Source: Chryseobacterium angstadtii
Lineage (GTDB): Bacteria; Bacteroidota; Bacteroidia; Flavobacteriales; Weeksellaceae
Reading direction: 5' to 3'
DNA: 64,000 nucleotides
NCBI RefSeq assembly: GCF_001045465.1
Contig: NZ_LFND01000003.1
Coordinates: 1,054,001 to 1,118,000, forward strand
A model generated the notes under the pieces. The model searched no databases, was not told where the DNA came from, and saw only the letters and a list, made by a program, of their open reading frames with translations. Made by a program: the position numbers and the translations under genes. Of the stretch, positions 9,851 to 18,572 are shown one piece after another; position 1 is the first letter of the stretch; each line of letters starts with the position of its first letter.

Positions 9851-12040
9851 TCAGAGACTCAAAATGACTCCATTTTCTTTAAGTTGTTGTATTGGTTTTG
9901 AAAACCAGAACAGTTCAAAATCTTCAAAATTTTCCTCAAACTGATCTTTAAGTTGTTGAACTGTAATTCTTTTCGGATTTTCTATGGAATGTTCTTCCAA
10001 TATTTTGATTAACCATTCTGCTAGAGCTTGTTCGAGATCAATCTTGATAATGTTTGTTTTTAAGTGGAATGTAAGTAAGGTATACGTCCCAGAGTATTTC
10101 TTTTTATTTTTTACGCGATTCTCAGCGATTACGTTTTTGGTTAAAAAGACCACTTTTGAATTCCCTTTAAAACTAAACTGGGCTTCATCCAAAAGGCAAT
10201 CATGAATGTGGTCCGGATGAATTGTTGTTCTCGGAATTTTAAAATCAAACCATTCCTGAAGTGGAAACTCAAAATTAATTCCATGCATATAATTGAAAAG
10301 AGATTTTTTCAAACCGAAACTGAACTTACTGTGGTCGATTCCTGTTTTGTCTTTAAAATCAATATCATTATTGGCAAAGAGAATTTCTTCCTTCACCGGA
10401 GTTACTCCAAATTCTTCAGGGCGTATTCCTACAGGTGAGTGAGCCGTCATCGCAAACTGGTGCCAGAATCCGCTCTGTAAAATTCCCATTTCGAACATCT
10501 GTCTCACCATTTCCAAAGAATCTACCGTTTCCTGAACCGTCTGAGTCGGGTAGCCATACATAAGATAGGCATGAACCATAATCCCGGCTTCGGTGAAATT
10601 CCTTGTAACTCTCGCAACCTGCTCCACGGAAACCCCTTTATCAATCAGTTTCAACAATCGGTCACTGGCGACTTCAAGTCCTCCGGAAACCGCGACACAC
10701 CCTGATAATTTCAGCAGATAACATAAATCCTGGGTAAAACTTTTTTCGAACCGGATATTGGTCCACCAGGTAACGACCAGGTTTCGTCTTAAAATCTCCA
10801 GTGCCACTTCACGCATTAAGGCAGGAGGGGCAGCTTCATCTACAAAATGGAATCCGGTTTCTCCGGTTGTTCTGATGAGTTCTTCCATTCTGTCCACCAG
10901 AATTTTCGCGGAAATAGGTTCGTAAATTTTTATATAATCTAAAGAAATATCACAGAAAGTACATTTTCCCCAATAACAACCGTGAGCCATAGTCAGTTTA
11001 TTCCACCTTCCGTCACTCCACAAACTATGCATCGGGTTGGCAATCTCAATGACTGAAATATATTGATCCAGGTGCAGATCGGTATAATCCGGAGTTCCGA
11101 TGTCTGACTGCTTATAATCGTGCCTTTTAGAACTGTTTTTATAGGTAACCTTTTGGTTTTCAATTACAAAAGTTCTTTTATACTCCTTATTTTCCTCTTC
11201 AGAATTTAAGTTGCTGCAAAGAAGCTCAAGAGGAAGCTCTCCATCATCAAGCGTAATAAAATCGAAAAACTCGAAGACTCTCGGATCCTTTACTTCTCTT
11301 AATTCCGTATTAGGAAATCCTCCGCCCATCGCTGTTTTGATATGGGGATAATTTTCTTTTATAAACTGGACACACCTGAATCCTGCATACAGGTTTCCGG
11401 GAAAAGGAATCGAAAAACAAACCAGTTTGGGTTGGACTAATTCTAATTTTTCCTGTAGAATTTTCAGTGTAAATTCATCAATAAATGTCTTATTTTCAGA
11501 AAGCTTGGCATATAATTCATCAAATGAATTTGCACTTTTCCCTAAACGTTCCGCATATCTGCTGAATCCGAAATCAGGATCTATATTTTCAATGATATAA
11601 TCCGAAATATCCTCCAGATAAAGTGTGGCAAGATGTTTTGCTTTGTCCTGAAGTCCCATATTTCCAAATGCGAAATCCATATCGTCCAATTGGTTGAAAC
11701 GGGAAGCTTCCGGAAGAAAATTCATACTGCATATCTGTCTTGCAAGTGTTGGTGTTTTTCCTTGCAGAAAAGGGATAACCTGATCTATTGTTTTTAAATA
11801 TTCTTCGCGCAGCGCATAGATTCTCTGTGAATTTTCAGACACTTCCTGAAGATGGATAGGCATGTTGAAAATTTTCTCGATTCCGTTTTTTGAAAATAAT
11901 TCCAGAATGACATCCAGTCCCAGATCAATCTGATAACTGGAAATATTTTTTGTATTCAGAAAGCCTTTAATATAAGCAGTTGCCGGATAAGGAGTATTAA
12001 GCTGGGTAAAAGGCGGAGTGATAAGAAGCAGGTCTTTCAA
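9851..12040 (-). CDS. B12-binding-type radical SAM protein
   Basis: 729 residues. The N-terminal region (about 1-300) has the cobalamin-binding-like pattern LLLITPPFTQLNTPYPATAY and MGGGFPNTEL. The radical SAM core begins near 350: HGCYWGKCTFCDIS carries C355, C360 and C363 for the 4Fe-4S cluster. The spacing is C-x4-C-x2-C rather than the usual C-x3-C-x2-C. SGGLEVASDRLLKLIDKGVS and YLMYGYPTQT are typical SAM-barrel segments. The start is a TTG at 12040. Reaction and substrate unknown; no neighbouring pathway gives a clue. Confidence 0.85.
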   Translation of the reverse strand: MKDLLLITPPFTQLNTPYPATAYIKGFLNTKNISSYQIDLGLDVILELFSKNGIEKIFNMPIHLQEVSENSQRIYALREEYLKTIDQVIPFLQGKTPTLARQICSMNFLPEASRFNQLDDMDFAFGNMGLQDKAKHLATLYLEDISDYIIENIDPDFGFSRYAERLGKSANSFDELYAKLSENKTFIDEFTLKILQEKLELVQPKLVCFSIPFPGNLYAGFRCVQFIKENYPHIKTAMGGGFPNTELREVKDPRVFEFFDFITLDDGELPLELLCSNLNSEEENKEYKRTFVIENQKVTYKNSSKRHDYKQSDIGTPDYTDLHLDQYISVIEIANPMHSLWSDGRWNKLTMAHGCYWGKCTFCDISLDYIKIYEPISAKILVDRMEELIRTTGETGFHFVDEAAPPALMREVALEILRRNLVVTWWTNIRFEKSFTQDLCYLLKLSGCVAVSGGLEVASDRLLKLIDKGVSVEQVARVTRNFTEAGIMVHAYLMYGYPTQTVQETVDSLEMVRQMFEMGILQSGFWHQFAMTAHSPVGIRPEEFGVTPVKEEILFANNDIDFKDKTGIDHSKFSFGLKKSLFNYMHGINFEFPLQEWFDFKIPRTTIHPDHIHDCLLDEAQFSFKGNSKVVFLTKNVIAENRVKNKKKYSGTYTLLTFHLKTNIIKIDLEQALAEWLIKILEEHSIENPKRITVQQLKDQFEENFEDFELFWFSKPIQQLKENGVILSL

Positions 12041-12499
12041 CAGGAGATTTTTGCAAAGTTATTTTAAAAAAGTATAGCGCTGTACTGCTATTTTTAATAG
12101 ATGGACCAAAGTTAGATATTTTCTTACCCATTTCCAAAAAAGTTTTTCATTGAAAATGGAGTAGAATATATAGTTAAACTGCAAATAAAGAGTTATTTGA
12201 TCGAGCCTCTATATTTAACAATATTGATTATTTAATTACTTGAAATTAAATATTTTATTATTGTCATAAATAACATTTTTATCTCTAAAGTGTGATTCTT
12301 ATTAACAATAAGTTAGCACCTGTATTTATAATTTTAAGAATGAATTATTGCATTTTTGGGACCGAATTTTAACTGTAATAATCATATCAATTTTCTTGAA
12401 TGATGCAGTTAAATATGCGGAAATACTAAATTAAGATTTTACAGATAATTCTTAATGCAGTGTTTTCAAAAATAAAAAACACACATGTAGGCTTAACTT
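12041..12499. other. Intergenic region upstream of divergent genes
   Basis: 459 AT-rich bases between the divergent radical SAM and calcium-repeat protein genes. It holds the minus-strand promoter noted at 12107-12137. I found no exact promoter match for the plus-strand gene and no RNA gene. Confidence 0.5.
12107..12137 (-). promoter_or_regulatory. Probable promoter of the radical SAM gene
   Basis: On the minus strand TTG (12137-12135), 20 nt, then TAACTTTG (12114-12107). A second TAACTTTG at 12061-12054 lies nearer the TTG start codon, so start-site choice is open. Confidence 0.55.
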
Positions 12500-14998
12500 A
12501 TGAAAAAAAAAATTATTACCTTTTTTATTGTATTCTGGCTTGGCGGATTGAATGGAGTTTATGGGCAGGATATCGATGGAGATCTGGTACAGGACCAATG
12601 CGATTTTGATAATGACAATGATGGTATTTTAGATATAATTGAAAATAGTTGTACCTTATCTGGACAAACTATCCGTATCGGATATATACCGGATTCAAGG
12701 GATTTGGATACACAACCAGGTTTTCACGGCTATACTTTTGATGGAATGTATATGAGCGGTTCATCTGCTTTAAAACTTACTAATCCTGCTAATTTCGGAC
12801 CTTCCGGAACTGTAAAAGCAACCATTGTGCTGGTACCTATTAATGCTAATCCTATTACTAAGGCAAGCATTACAGGCTTGAACCTCAATGCCATTTTTTT
12901 AGGAGGAATTGATAATAGTTCAACCTCTTATTTGTCTAATAGCGAATTTGTTGCTATTAAAGATTGGTCAGACGACTCTCCTAAGAATTTTGTTGTGGCT
13001 ACACAATTTCAGACACCCGCTTGGGGAGCATCTATCAAAAAAGGAAATGTGAATCCTGATACTCCGGTAGGTCTGGCAGTAGGTAATAAAATTTTTAACG
13101 GGCCATTTGGGAGTATAAGATCATTTAATCAAGGAGGAGGATTCCAAGCTTATTTTGGTTCTTCTTTTAATCCTTGCTTTGCAGCTTTTTCAGCTGTTGA
13201 CGCCAGACATAGAAATGTAATGCACATTGATAATGTCTATAATGATTTATTGGTAGCGGATGTAGATACATTTACCACATTGGGTGGAGTTACACCGGGA
13301 GGCGCAATAACCTCCAATAACGACCGGCTTTTTGCCAATATCTTTGCCTTTGTTGCCAACCAGTCAGCGTGTGCTGGTAATGATTTGGATGGCGATGGAA
13401 TTCCAAATTATCTGGATAATGATTCAGACGCAGACGGTTGTTTTGATGCTATTGAAGGAGATGAAAAAGTTTCATTATCTCAGGTAGATGCAAACGGTAA
13501 AATACTGGGCAAAGTAGATAGTCACGGAATTCCTATATTGGTTAATTCAGGTGGGGCTGCAGATATAGGAGGAGACCAGGGGCAGGGAGTTGGTTTTTCA
13601 GCTGATAGCAGTGTGTCATCCTGTTTAGATAAAGACGAAGATGCAGTTCAGGACAACTGTGATCTGGATAATGATAATGATGGTATTCTGGACATCGTAG
13701 AGAACAGTTGTGCTTTATCCGGACAAACTATCCGTGTAGGTTATATACAGGATTCGAGAGATTTGGATACCCAAACAGGTTTTCACGGGTATACTTTTGA
13801 TGGAATGTACATGAGTGGATCATCTGCCTTAAAACTTACGAATCCTGCTAATTTTGGTCCTTCCGGAACAGTAAAAGCAGATATTGTATTAGTCCCGATT
13901 ACGGATAATCCTATTACCAAAGCAAGCATAACCAGTCTGAATTTAAATGCTGTTTTTTTAGGTGGAATTGATAACGGCTCATCTTCTTATTTATCGGATA
14001 GTGAATTACTGGCGATTAAAGACTGGTCAAATGATTCACTTAAAAACTTTGTAATTTCCACTCAGTTTCAGACAAAGGCCTGGGGAGCTGATATTATTTC
14101 AGGAAATGTAAATCCCGATTTTCCGGTAGGTATTGCTGGCAGTACCAAAATTTTTAGTGGTCCTTTCGGGAGTATCAATTCTTTTAATCAGGGTGGAAGC
14201 TTTCAGGCTTATTTTTCCTCTGGTACGACTTCCTGCTTCGCTAATACCATAGCCGTAGATCGTAATAATAGACCTGTTATCTATTTTGATGCGGTTTATA
14301 ATGACTTATTGGTAGCAGATGTAGATATCTTCACCGTTGTAGGAGGAATCACACCGGGAAGTGCAATTACCTCTAACAGTGACCGGCTTTTTGCTAATAT
14401 ATGGGCGTTTGTTGCGAGCCAGTCGGCATGTGCCGGGAATGACTTGGATGGTGATGGAATTCCTAATTATCTGGATCTTGATTCCGACGGAGACGGTTGT
14501 TTTGATGCCATTGAAGGCGATGAAAATGTTTCTCCTGAACAAATAGATCTTACCGGAACAATACTTGGAAATGTTGATGTTAAAGGAGTTCCGGTTCTGG
14601 TTGATAACGGAGGTCCCGCAGATATGGGAGGAGATGAAGGACAAGGAGTTGGTGATGCTGCCGACAGCACGATTAAAAACTGTTATTGTTACAAACCCTC
14701 TATTACCGATGGGAATGTGCTGAATACCAACTTTGGTATTACTGCTTTAAACAGAGCAGGCGCTGGAGAAGAGACTGGAAATTGGCCAATGTTAAGAAAA
14801 GGAGGCTGGATAGCGCTGGAAGCTTTAACAAAAAGTTTTGTTCCTAACAGGCTTTCTTCAGCTGAGATTTCAGCCATTCCTGCAGCCAATCTGGTAGAAG
14901 GAATGATGGTGTACAATACAACGTTAAACTGCCTGCAAATTAACATAGACGGTACTGCTTCCGGCTGGAAATGCTTTAATACCCAAACCTGTCCATAA
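12500..14998 (+). CDS. Secreted protein with thrombospondin type 3-like repeats and a large internal duplication
   Basis: 832 residues; signal peptide about 1-22 (ending VYGQ). Residues from about 24 to 730 are two copies of a 353-residue unit (offset 1059 bases), each opening with a DxDxDG calcium-binding stretch (DNDNDGILDI), then a GYTFDGMYMSGSSALKLTNP domain, then NDLDGDGIPNYLD and GCFDAIEGDE. A non-repeated C-terminal part (about 735-832) contains NWPMLRKGGWIALEALTKSF, GMMVYNTTLNCLQIN and ends CFNTQTCP. Probably a calcium-binding surface or adhesin-like protein. Not a canonical T9SS sorting domain. Confidence 0.75.
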   Translation: MKKKIITFFIVFWLGGLNGVYGQDIDGDLVQDQCDFDNDNDGILDIIENSCTLSGQTIRIGYIPDSRDLDTQPGFHGYTFDGMYMSGSSALKLTNPANFGPSGTVKATIVLVPINANPITKASITGLNLNAIFLGGIDNSSTSYLSNSEFVAIKDWSDDSPKNFVVATQFQTPAWGASIKKGNVNPDTPVGLAVGNKIFNGPFGSIRSFNQGGGFQAYFGSSFNPCFAAFSAVDARHRNVMHIDNVYNDLLVADVDTFTTLGGVTPGGAITSNNDRLFANIFAFVANQSACAGNDLDGDGIPNYLDNDSDADGCFDAIEGDEKVSLSQVDANGKILGKVDSHGIPILVNSGGAADIGGDQGQGVGFSADSSVSSCLDKDEDAVQDNCDLDNDNDGILDIVENSCALSGQTIRVGYIQDSRDLDTQTGFHGYTFDGMYMSGSSALKLTNPANFGPSGTVKADIVLVPITDNPITKASITSLNLNAVFLGGIDNGSSSYLSDSELLAIKDWSNDSLKNFVISTQFQTKAWGADIISGNVNPDFPVGIAGSTKIFSGPFGSINSFNQGGSFQAYFSSGTTSCFANTIAVDRNNRPVIYFDAVYNDLLVADVDIFTVVGGITPGSAITSNSDRLFANIWAFVASQSACAGNDLDGDGIPNYLDLDSDGDGCFDAIEGDENVSPEQIDLTGTILGNVDVKGVPVLVDNGGPADMGGDEGQGVGDAADSTIKNCYCYKPSITDGNVLNTNFGITALNRAGAGEETGNWPMLRKGGWIALEALTKSFVPNRLSSAEISAIPAANLVEGMMVYNTTLNCLQINIDGTASGWKCFNTQTCP

Positions 14999-15014
14999 AT
15001 TTAATTTTTATCAA

Positions 15015-15548
15015 ATGAAGAAAATAATCACATTATATCTTTTAACAATTTCTTTTTTTCTTTCGGCACAAATTGCAATCGGAAAACAAACAGTAGCATC
15101 TCCATCCGCCTCCATCGATTTTGGAGCTGAAGACAGAGGAATTATTCTCCCCTGGATAAGCTCAGTATCTGCATTAGCATCAGCTGTAAACGGTTCTATT
15201 GTCTTTGATCTTACGGATCATAAGGTTAAAGTAAAATATAATGCAGGATGGAAAGACCTTACAGTAGGCACTACAGGAACAACGGTAGACCCTATGACGG
15301 GTCTGGATGGAGTCACGGTTCAATATAACGAACCTGAAGCTTCAACCGGAAGAACATCAATTGGGAATCATACGAATACGCCCGGTATATTGGTACTTGA
15401 AGATACAGATAAGGCAATGGTACTTCCAAAAGTTGCTCATCCTCATTTAAATATCATCAATCCGTCAGCAGGAATGATTGTTTACGATACGGCCTCAAAG
15501 CTATTAGCTGTTTTTAATGGCAAATTATGGAGCTTTTGGAAGCCTTAA
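15015..15548 (+). CDS. Secreted protein, partner of the calcium-repeat protein
   Basis: 177 residues with a signal peptide (about 1-18, FFLSAQ). Contains two related modules, 'GIILPWISSVSAL...GSIVFDLTDHKVKVKYNAGWKDL' and 'AMVLPKVAHPHLNIINPSAGMIVYDTASKLLAVFNGKLWSF'. The LPxV...GxxVYD...FNGxxW pattern occurs in many Flavobacteria secreted proteins of unknown role and is also echoed in the C-terminus of the preceding protein. Only 16 bases separate the two genes, so they are likely co-transcribed and may form one surface structure. Confidence 0.7.
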   Translation: MKKIITLYLLTISFFLSAQIAIGKQTVASPSASIDFGAEDRGIILPWISSVSALASAVNGSIVFDLTDHKVKVKYNAGWKDLTVGTTGTTVDPMTGLDGVTVQYNEPEASTGRTSIGNHTNTPGILVLEDTDKAMVLPKVAHPHLNIINPSAGMIVYDTASKLLAVFNGKLWSFWKP

Positions 15549-15700
15549 TATTTTGTGTAAATTTAAAATAGGGATAAGTTTTAATTTCAGTTTTTTTTGA
15601 TATATTGTCATAGAGATTGATTTCGAATATCTTTTGGAAATCAATTAACAGGGTTATATTGCGATCACCTTATGATCAGTATAAAAACACATTTATAATA

Positions 15701-16285
15701 ATGTCAAAAGAAACAGCTTCTCTTATCAATTATTTTAAAAGCTATATTCCGCTTTCGAAGGAGGAAACAGAAGTATTAAAAGCCAGAATAACTGAAAGAA
15801 GAATCAAGAGAAAACAATTTATTTTACAGGAAAACGAGATATGTCTGTATTATACATTTATTGTTTCCGGATGTTTTAAAATGTATAGTGTAGACAAAGA
15901 CGGTATTGAGCATAATCTCCAGTTTGCGTCAGAAAATGACTGGATTGTAGATATTGACAGCTTTCATAATAAAAAGCCCAGCAAACTGTATATCGTAGCC
16001 CTGGAAAATTCTATTGTGCTCCAGATTGAGAAGACAGATCTTTGGTACCTTTATACTTATTATCCAAAGTTTGACCGTAACTTCAGAGTCATTATTGAAC
16101 AGAAATTTATTGAACTTCAGAACCGCATGCTTCAGAATATCAGTGCTACCGGCGATGAGAAGTACGAGTTTTTCCTTAAACAGTATCCTCAGCTGGCCAA
16201 TCGCCTTTCCAATACTCAAATTGCTTCCTATTTGGGGATTACCCCTCAGTTTCTCAGTAAAATCCGGGCAAAAAGAATAAAATAA
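15701..16285 (+). CDS. Crp/Fnr family transcriptional regulator
   Basis: 194 residues from the ATG at 15701; an earlier in-frame ATG (15617) adds a non-family extension. The N-terminal two-thirds is a cyclic-nucleotide-binding-like beta roll (FILQENEICLYYTFIVSGCFKMY, NLQFASENDWIVD). The C-terminus has a Crp-type helix-turn-helix, LSNTQIASYLGITPQFLSKIR. The cAMP-contact motif is not evident, so the effector is unknown. The two genes downstream on the same strand, an NADP-binding oxidoreductase and an NTF2-like lipoprotein, are plausible targets. Confidence 0.88.
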   Translation: MSKETASLINYFKSYIPLSKEETEVLKARITERRIKRKQFILQENEICLYYTFIVSGCFKMYSVDKDGIEHNLQFASENDWIVDIDSFHNKKPSKLYIVALENSIVLQIEKTDLWYLYTYYPKFDRNFRVIIEQKFIELQNRMLQNISATGDEKYEFFLKQYPQLANRLSNTQIASYLGITPQFLSKIRAKRIK

Positions 16286-16419
16286 TAATTTGTTTTATGA
16301 AACTATGTTAAGAATTTAGCTTAACAAATGTCAAGATGTTTTCTTAAACTTGTTTGTCGATTTTTTGGGTCTGTCCATACTAATTTTGGTGTATACAAAA
16401 ACATTAAAATTTAAAGAAA

Positions 16420-17070
16420 ATGGAAACACAGAAAAAAGTAGCAGTTATCGGATTAGGAAATATTGGTAAAGCAGTAGCCGGTAATTTAGTAAGCAACAAA
16501 CACCAGGTAATTGTAGCAACAAGAAATGCTGAAGAAGCCAATGATTTTGCTGCACAGTCAGGAGGATTTGCTCAAAGTGCAAGCATTGAAGAGGCAATCA
16601 ATACTGCAGATATTATTATCCCGGCCATATGGTTTGGTTCTTTTAAAGATTTCTTCAATGACAACGGGAATAGCTTACGCAACAAGATCATTGTTGATGT
16701 ATCTAATCCTATTGCTCCGGATGGAAATGGTGGATTAAAAAAAGTGATTGGTGAAAGAGAATCTGCGGGAGAATTGAACAAAGCCATTTTGCCTGAAGGA
16801 TCTAAGCTGGTAAAGGCATTCGGTACGCTTAGTGCGGGAACCCTGGCCTCATCTTCCAATCACCAACCTGAAAAAGACGTTCTGTTTTATGCTTCCGATG
16901 ATGAAGGAATTGATCATGATATTGAAGATGTGATCAGGAATTCAGGTTTTGATCCTCTAAAAGTGGGGGGAATAGATCAGTCGATCCGAATTGAAGTTTT
17001 CGGAGATCTTCATGAATTCGGTAAGCTTGGAAAAGCAGTGAGCCTTGAAGAAGCTAAATCAAAACTGTAA
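16420..17070 (+). CDS. NAD(P)-binding protein of the F420-dependent NADP oxidoreductase-like family
   Basis: 216 residues. Starts with a Rossmann motif, VAVIGLGNIGKAVAGNL (GxGxxG at 11-16), then VIVATRNAEEA, an NADP-type second strand. PAIWFGSFKDFF, IIVDVSNPIAPDGNGG and VKAFGTLSAGTLAS resemble the NADPH-dependent F420 reductase / 6-phosphogluconate dehydrogenase-like NADP-binding domain. Such proteins in F420-free bacteria have unknown substrates. A TAATTTTG box at 16381-16388 may be its -7 element, though the TTG spacing is not ideal. Confidence 0.8.
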   Translation: METQKKVAVIGLGNIGKAVAGNLVSNKHQVIVATRNAEEANDFAAQSGGFAQSASIEEAINTADIIIPAIWFGSFKDFFNDNGNSLRNKIIVDVSNPIAPDGNGGLKKVIGERESAGELNKAILPEGSKLVKAFGTLSAGTLASSSNHQPEKDVLFYASDDEGIDHDIEDVIRNSGFDPLKVGGIDQSIRIEVFGDLHEFGKLGKAVSLEEAKSKL

Positions 17071-17072
17071 TA

Positions 17073-17570
17073 ATGAAAAACTTATTGATAGCAGCCCAGA
17101 TTATTCTTCTATTATCAGCCTGCACCGGAAAAAAAGAAAATAACAATCCTTCAACTACAACAACAGAAAAGAATACAACAATGGAAACCAATATAAAAAA
17201 GAATATAGAGGAAACTCTTTACGCCTATGGAAACGCACTGAATGCTTCATCTACTGAACAGGTACTGCCGTTATATACCCAAAACGGAATTTTTATGCCT
17301 CAGGGAGCACCCAGTGCGGAAGGACAGGAACAGCTGAAAGGAGCTTATGACTTTGTTTTTAAGACATTACAGCTCAATGTGAAATTTACCATTGAAGAGG
17401 TTACGGTGATTAATGATAACTATGCAATTGCCCGTACCATGTCTAAGGGAACCCAACTAATTCATGCAGACAAAAAAACAACGCCGGAAGAAAACCGCGA
17501 ACTGTTTGTCATGCAGAAAGAAGACGGAAAATGGAAGATTGCCCGTTATATGTTTAATAAAATGAAATAA
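17073..17570 (+). CDS. Lipoprotein with SnoaL/NTF2-like (DUF4440-type) domain
   Basis: 165 residues. The signal ends with a lipobox (LLLSAC, C17), followed by a Thr/Asn linker. Residues about 40-165 form a cone-shaped NTF2-like domain: TLYAYGNALNASSTEQVLPL, MPQGAPSAEGQEQLKGAYDF and NRELFVMQKEDGKWKIARYMFN are typical of the SgcJ/EcaC and DUF4440 families. It starts two bases after the previous stop, so it is translated from the same transcript as the oxidoreductase. Ligand unknown. Confidence 0.8.
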   Translation: MKNLLIAAQIILLLSACTGKKENNNPSTTTTEKNTTMETNIKKNIEETLYAYGNALNASSTEQVLPLYTQNGIFMPQGAPSAEGQEQLKGAYDFVFKTLQLNVKFTIEEVTVINDNYAIARTMSKGTQLIHADKKTTPEENRELFVMQKEDGKWKIARYMFNKMK

Positions 17571-17574
17571 AGAA

Positions 17575-17607
17575 AAATGCCTGACCAACGTCAGGCATTT
17601 TTTAATG
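17575..17607. terminator. Bidirectional terminator
   Basis: AAAAATGCCTGAC and GTCAGGCATTTTTT form a 13-bp stem with a short CAAC loop and U-runs in both directions. It overlaps the last codons of the convergent DMT transporter gene. Confidence 0.85.
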
Positions 17608-18493
17608 TTTTATACTGGTCACGTTTTGATTTTCTATGATCTGCAATCACGTTAAGAGTCACTCCTGAAAGAATCAGAGTAATACCAATAAGCAGATTGG
17701 TGGTGAACTTTTCATGAAATATAAGAACGCTTACCATGACGGCAACTACAGGTTCCAATGCTCCCAAAATAGCCGTAGGAGTAGATCCGATATATTTTAT
17801 GGCGTACACAAGGCAAAGGCTGGAAATAACTGTGGTGAGAAATGCAAAAATAATGAAGTTCACGAAGACCGATACGGAAGGTATGGCAAAAGACTCACTT
17901 TCCATAGAAGCTTTAAGCATAAAAAATGCAGACGTAAAAATCATGGAGTAGAAGGAAAGCTTAAATCCGGATACTTTCAGATCCGATTTATTGACTATCA
18001 CCATATAGAGTGCATAAAATAATGAACTCAGCATAACAATTCCGAGGCCTGCAAAATTGATCTCCATACTTTCTCCTTTTAAACATAGAACAATAACGCC
18101 TGCAAAAGCCAGAAACAGAGACATGACAGAGAGTTTTGTTAATCTTTCCTTATAAAAAAAGAACATGATTAATGCCACTATTACAGGATAAATAAAGAGA
18201 ACGGTAGAGGCGATTCCCGGTGTCAGGAAATCATACCCGATGAATAAAAATTCCGAAGAAAGAGCATAGCAGATTCCTAAAACACTAAGAATCAAAGCTT
18301 CCTTCTTATTGATTCTGAAACCCTCTTTGGAATACAGAAGATATCCGCCCACCATTAAGGCCGAAAATAAAAATCTGTAGAACAAAGTGATATCCATTGA
18401 AAAATGAGCCTGCTTCAACGGCAGGATAAAGATGGGAATAAGTCCGTAAGATACGGATGACAATATTCCTAACAGATAACCTTTGAACTTCAT
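17591..18493 (-). CDS. EamA/DMT superfamily transporter
   Basis: 300 residues with ten predicted hydrophobic helices and the two-fold EamA repeat. The second half includes IGSTPTAILGALEPVVAVMVSVLIFHEKF, the signature end of an EamA domain, and the first has YDFLTPGIASTVLFIYPVIVALIMFFFYKE. Drug/metabolite transporters of this type export amino acids or other small metabolites; substrate cannot be read from sequence. It is a single-gene unit between two strong terminators. Confidence 0.88.
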   Translation of the reverse strand: MKFKGYLLGILSSVSYGLIPIFILPLKQAHFSMDITLFYRFLFSALMVGGYLLYSKEGFRINKKEALILSVLGICYALSSEFLFIGYDFLTPGIASTVLFIYPVIVALIMFFFYKERLTKLSVMSLFLAFAGVIVLCLKGESMEINFAGLGIVMLSSLFYALYMVIVNKSDLKVSGFKLSFYSMIFTSAFFMLKASMESESFAIPSVSVFVNFIIFAFLTTVISSLCLVYAIKYIGSTPTAILGALEPVVAVMVSVLIFHEKFTTNLLIGITLILSGVTLNVIADHRKSKRDQYKTLKNA

Positions 18494-18529
18494 TTTTATT
18501 TGTACATTTTATAGGATAGACAATCAATA

Positions 18530-18559
18530 AAAAACCACTGAAATAATTCAGTGGTTTTT
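18530..18559. terminator. Terminator after the acyltransferase gene
   Basis: A perfect 13-bp stem AAAAACCACTGAA (18530-18542) / TTCAGTGGTTTTT (18547-18559) with an ATAA loop. It is downstream of the minus-strand acyltransferase gene and upstream of the DMT gene. Confidence 0.9.
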
Positions 18560-18572
18560 CTATTTTTTCAAA

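Noticed and set aside
12500..14998. Assembly artefact duplicating half the gene
   Set aside because: The two units differ at many codons, both synonymous and non-synonymous, so they are genuine diverged copies.
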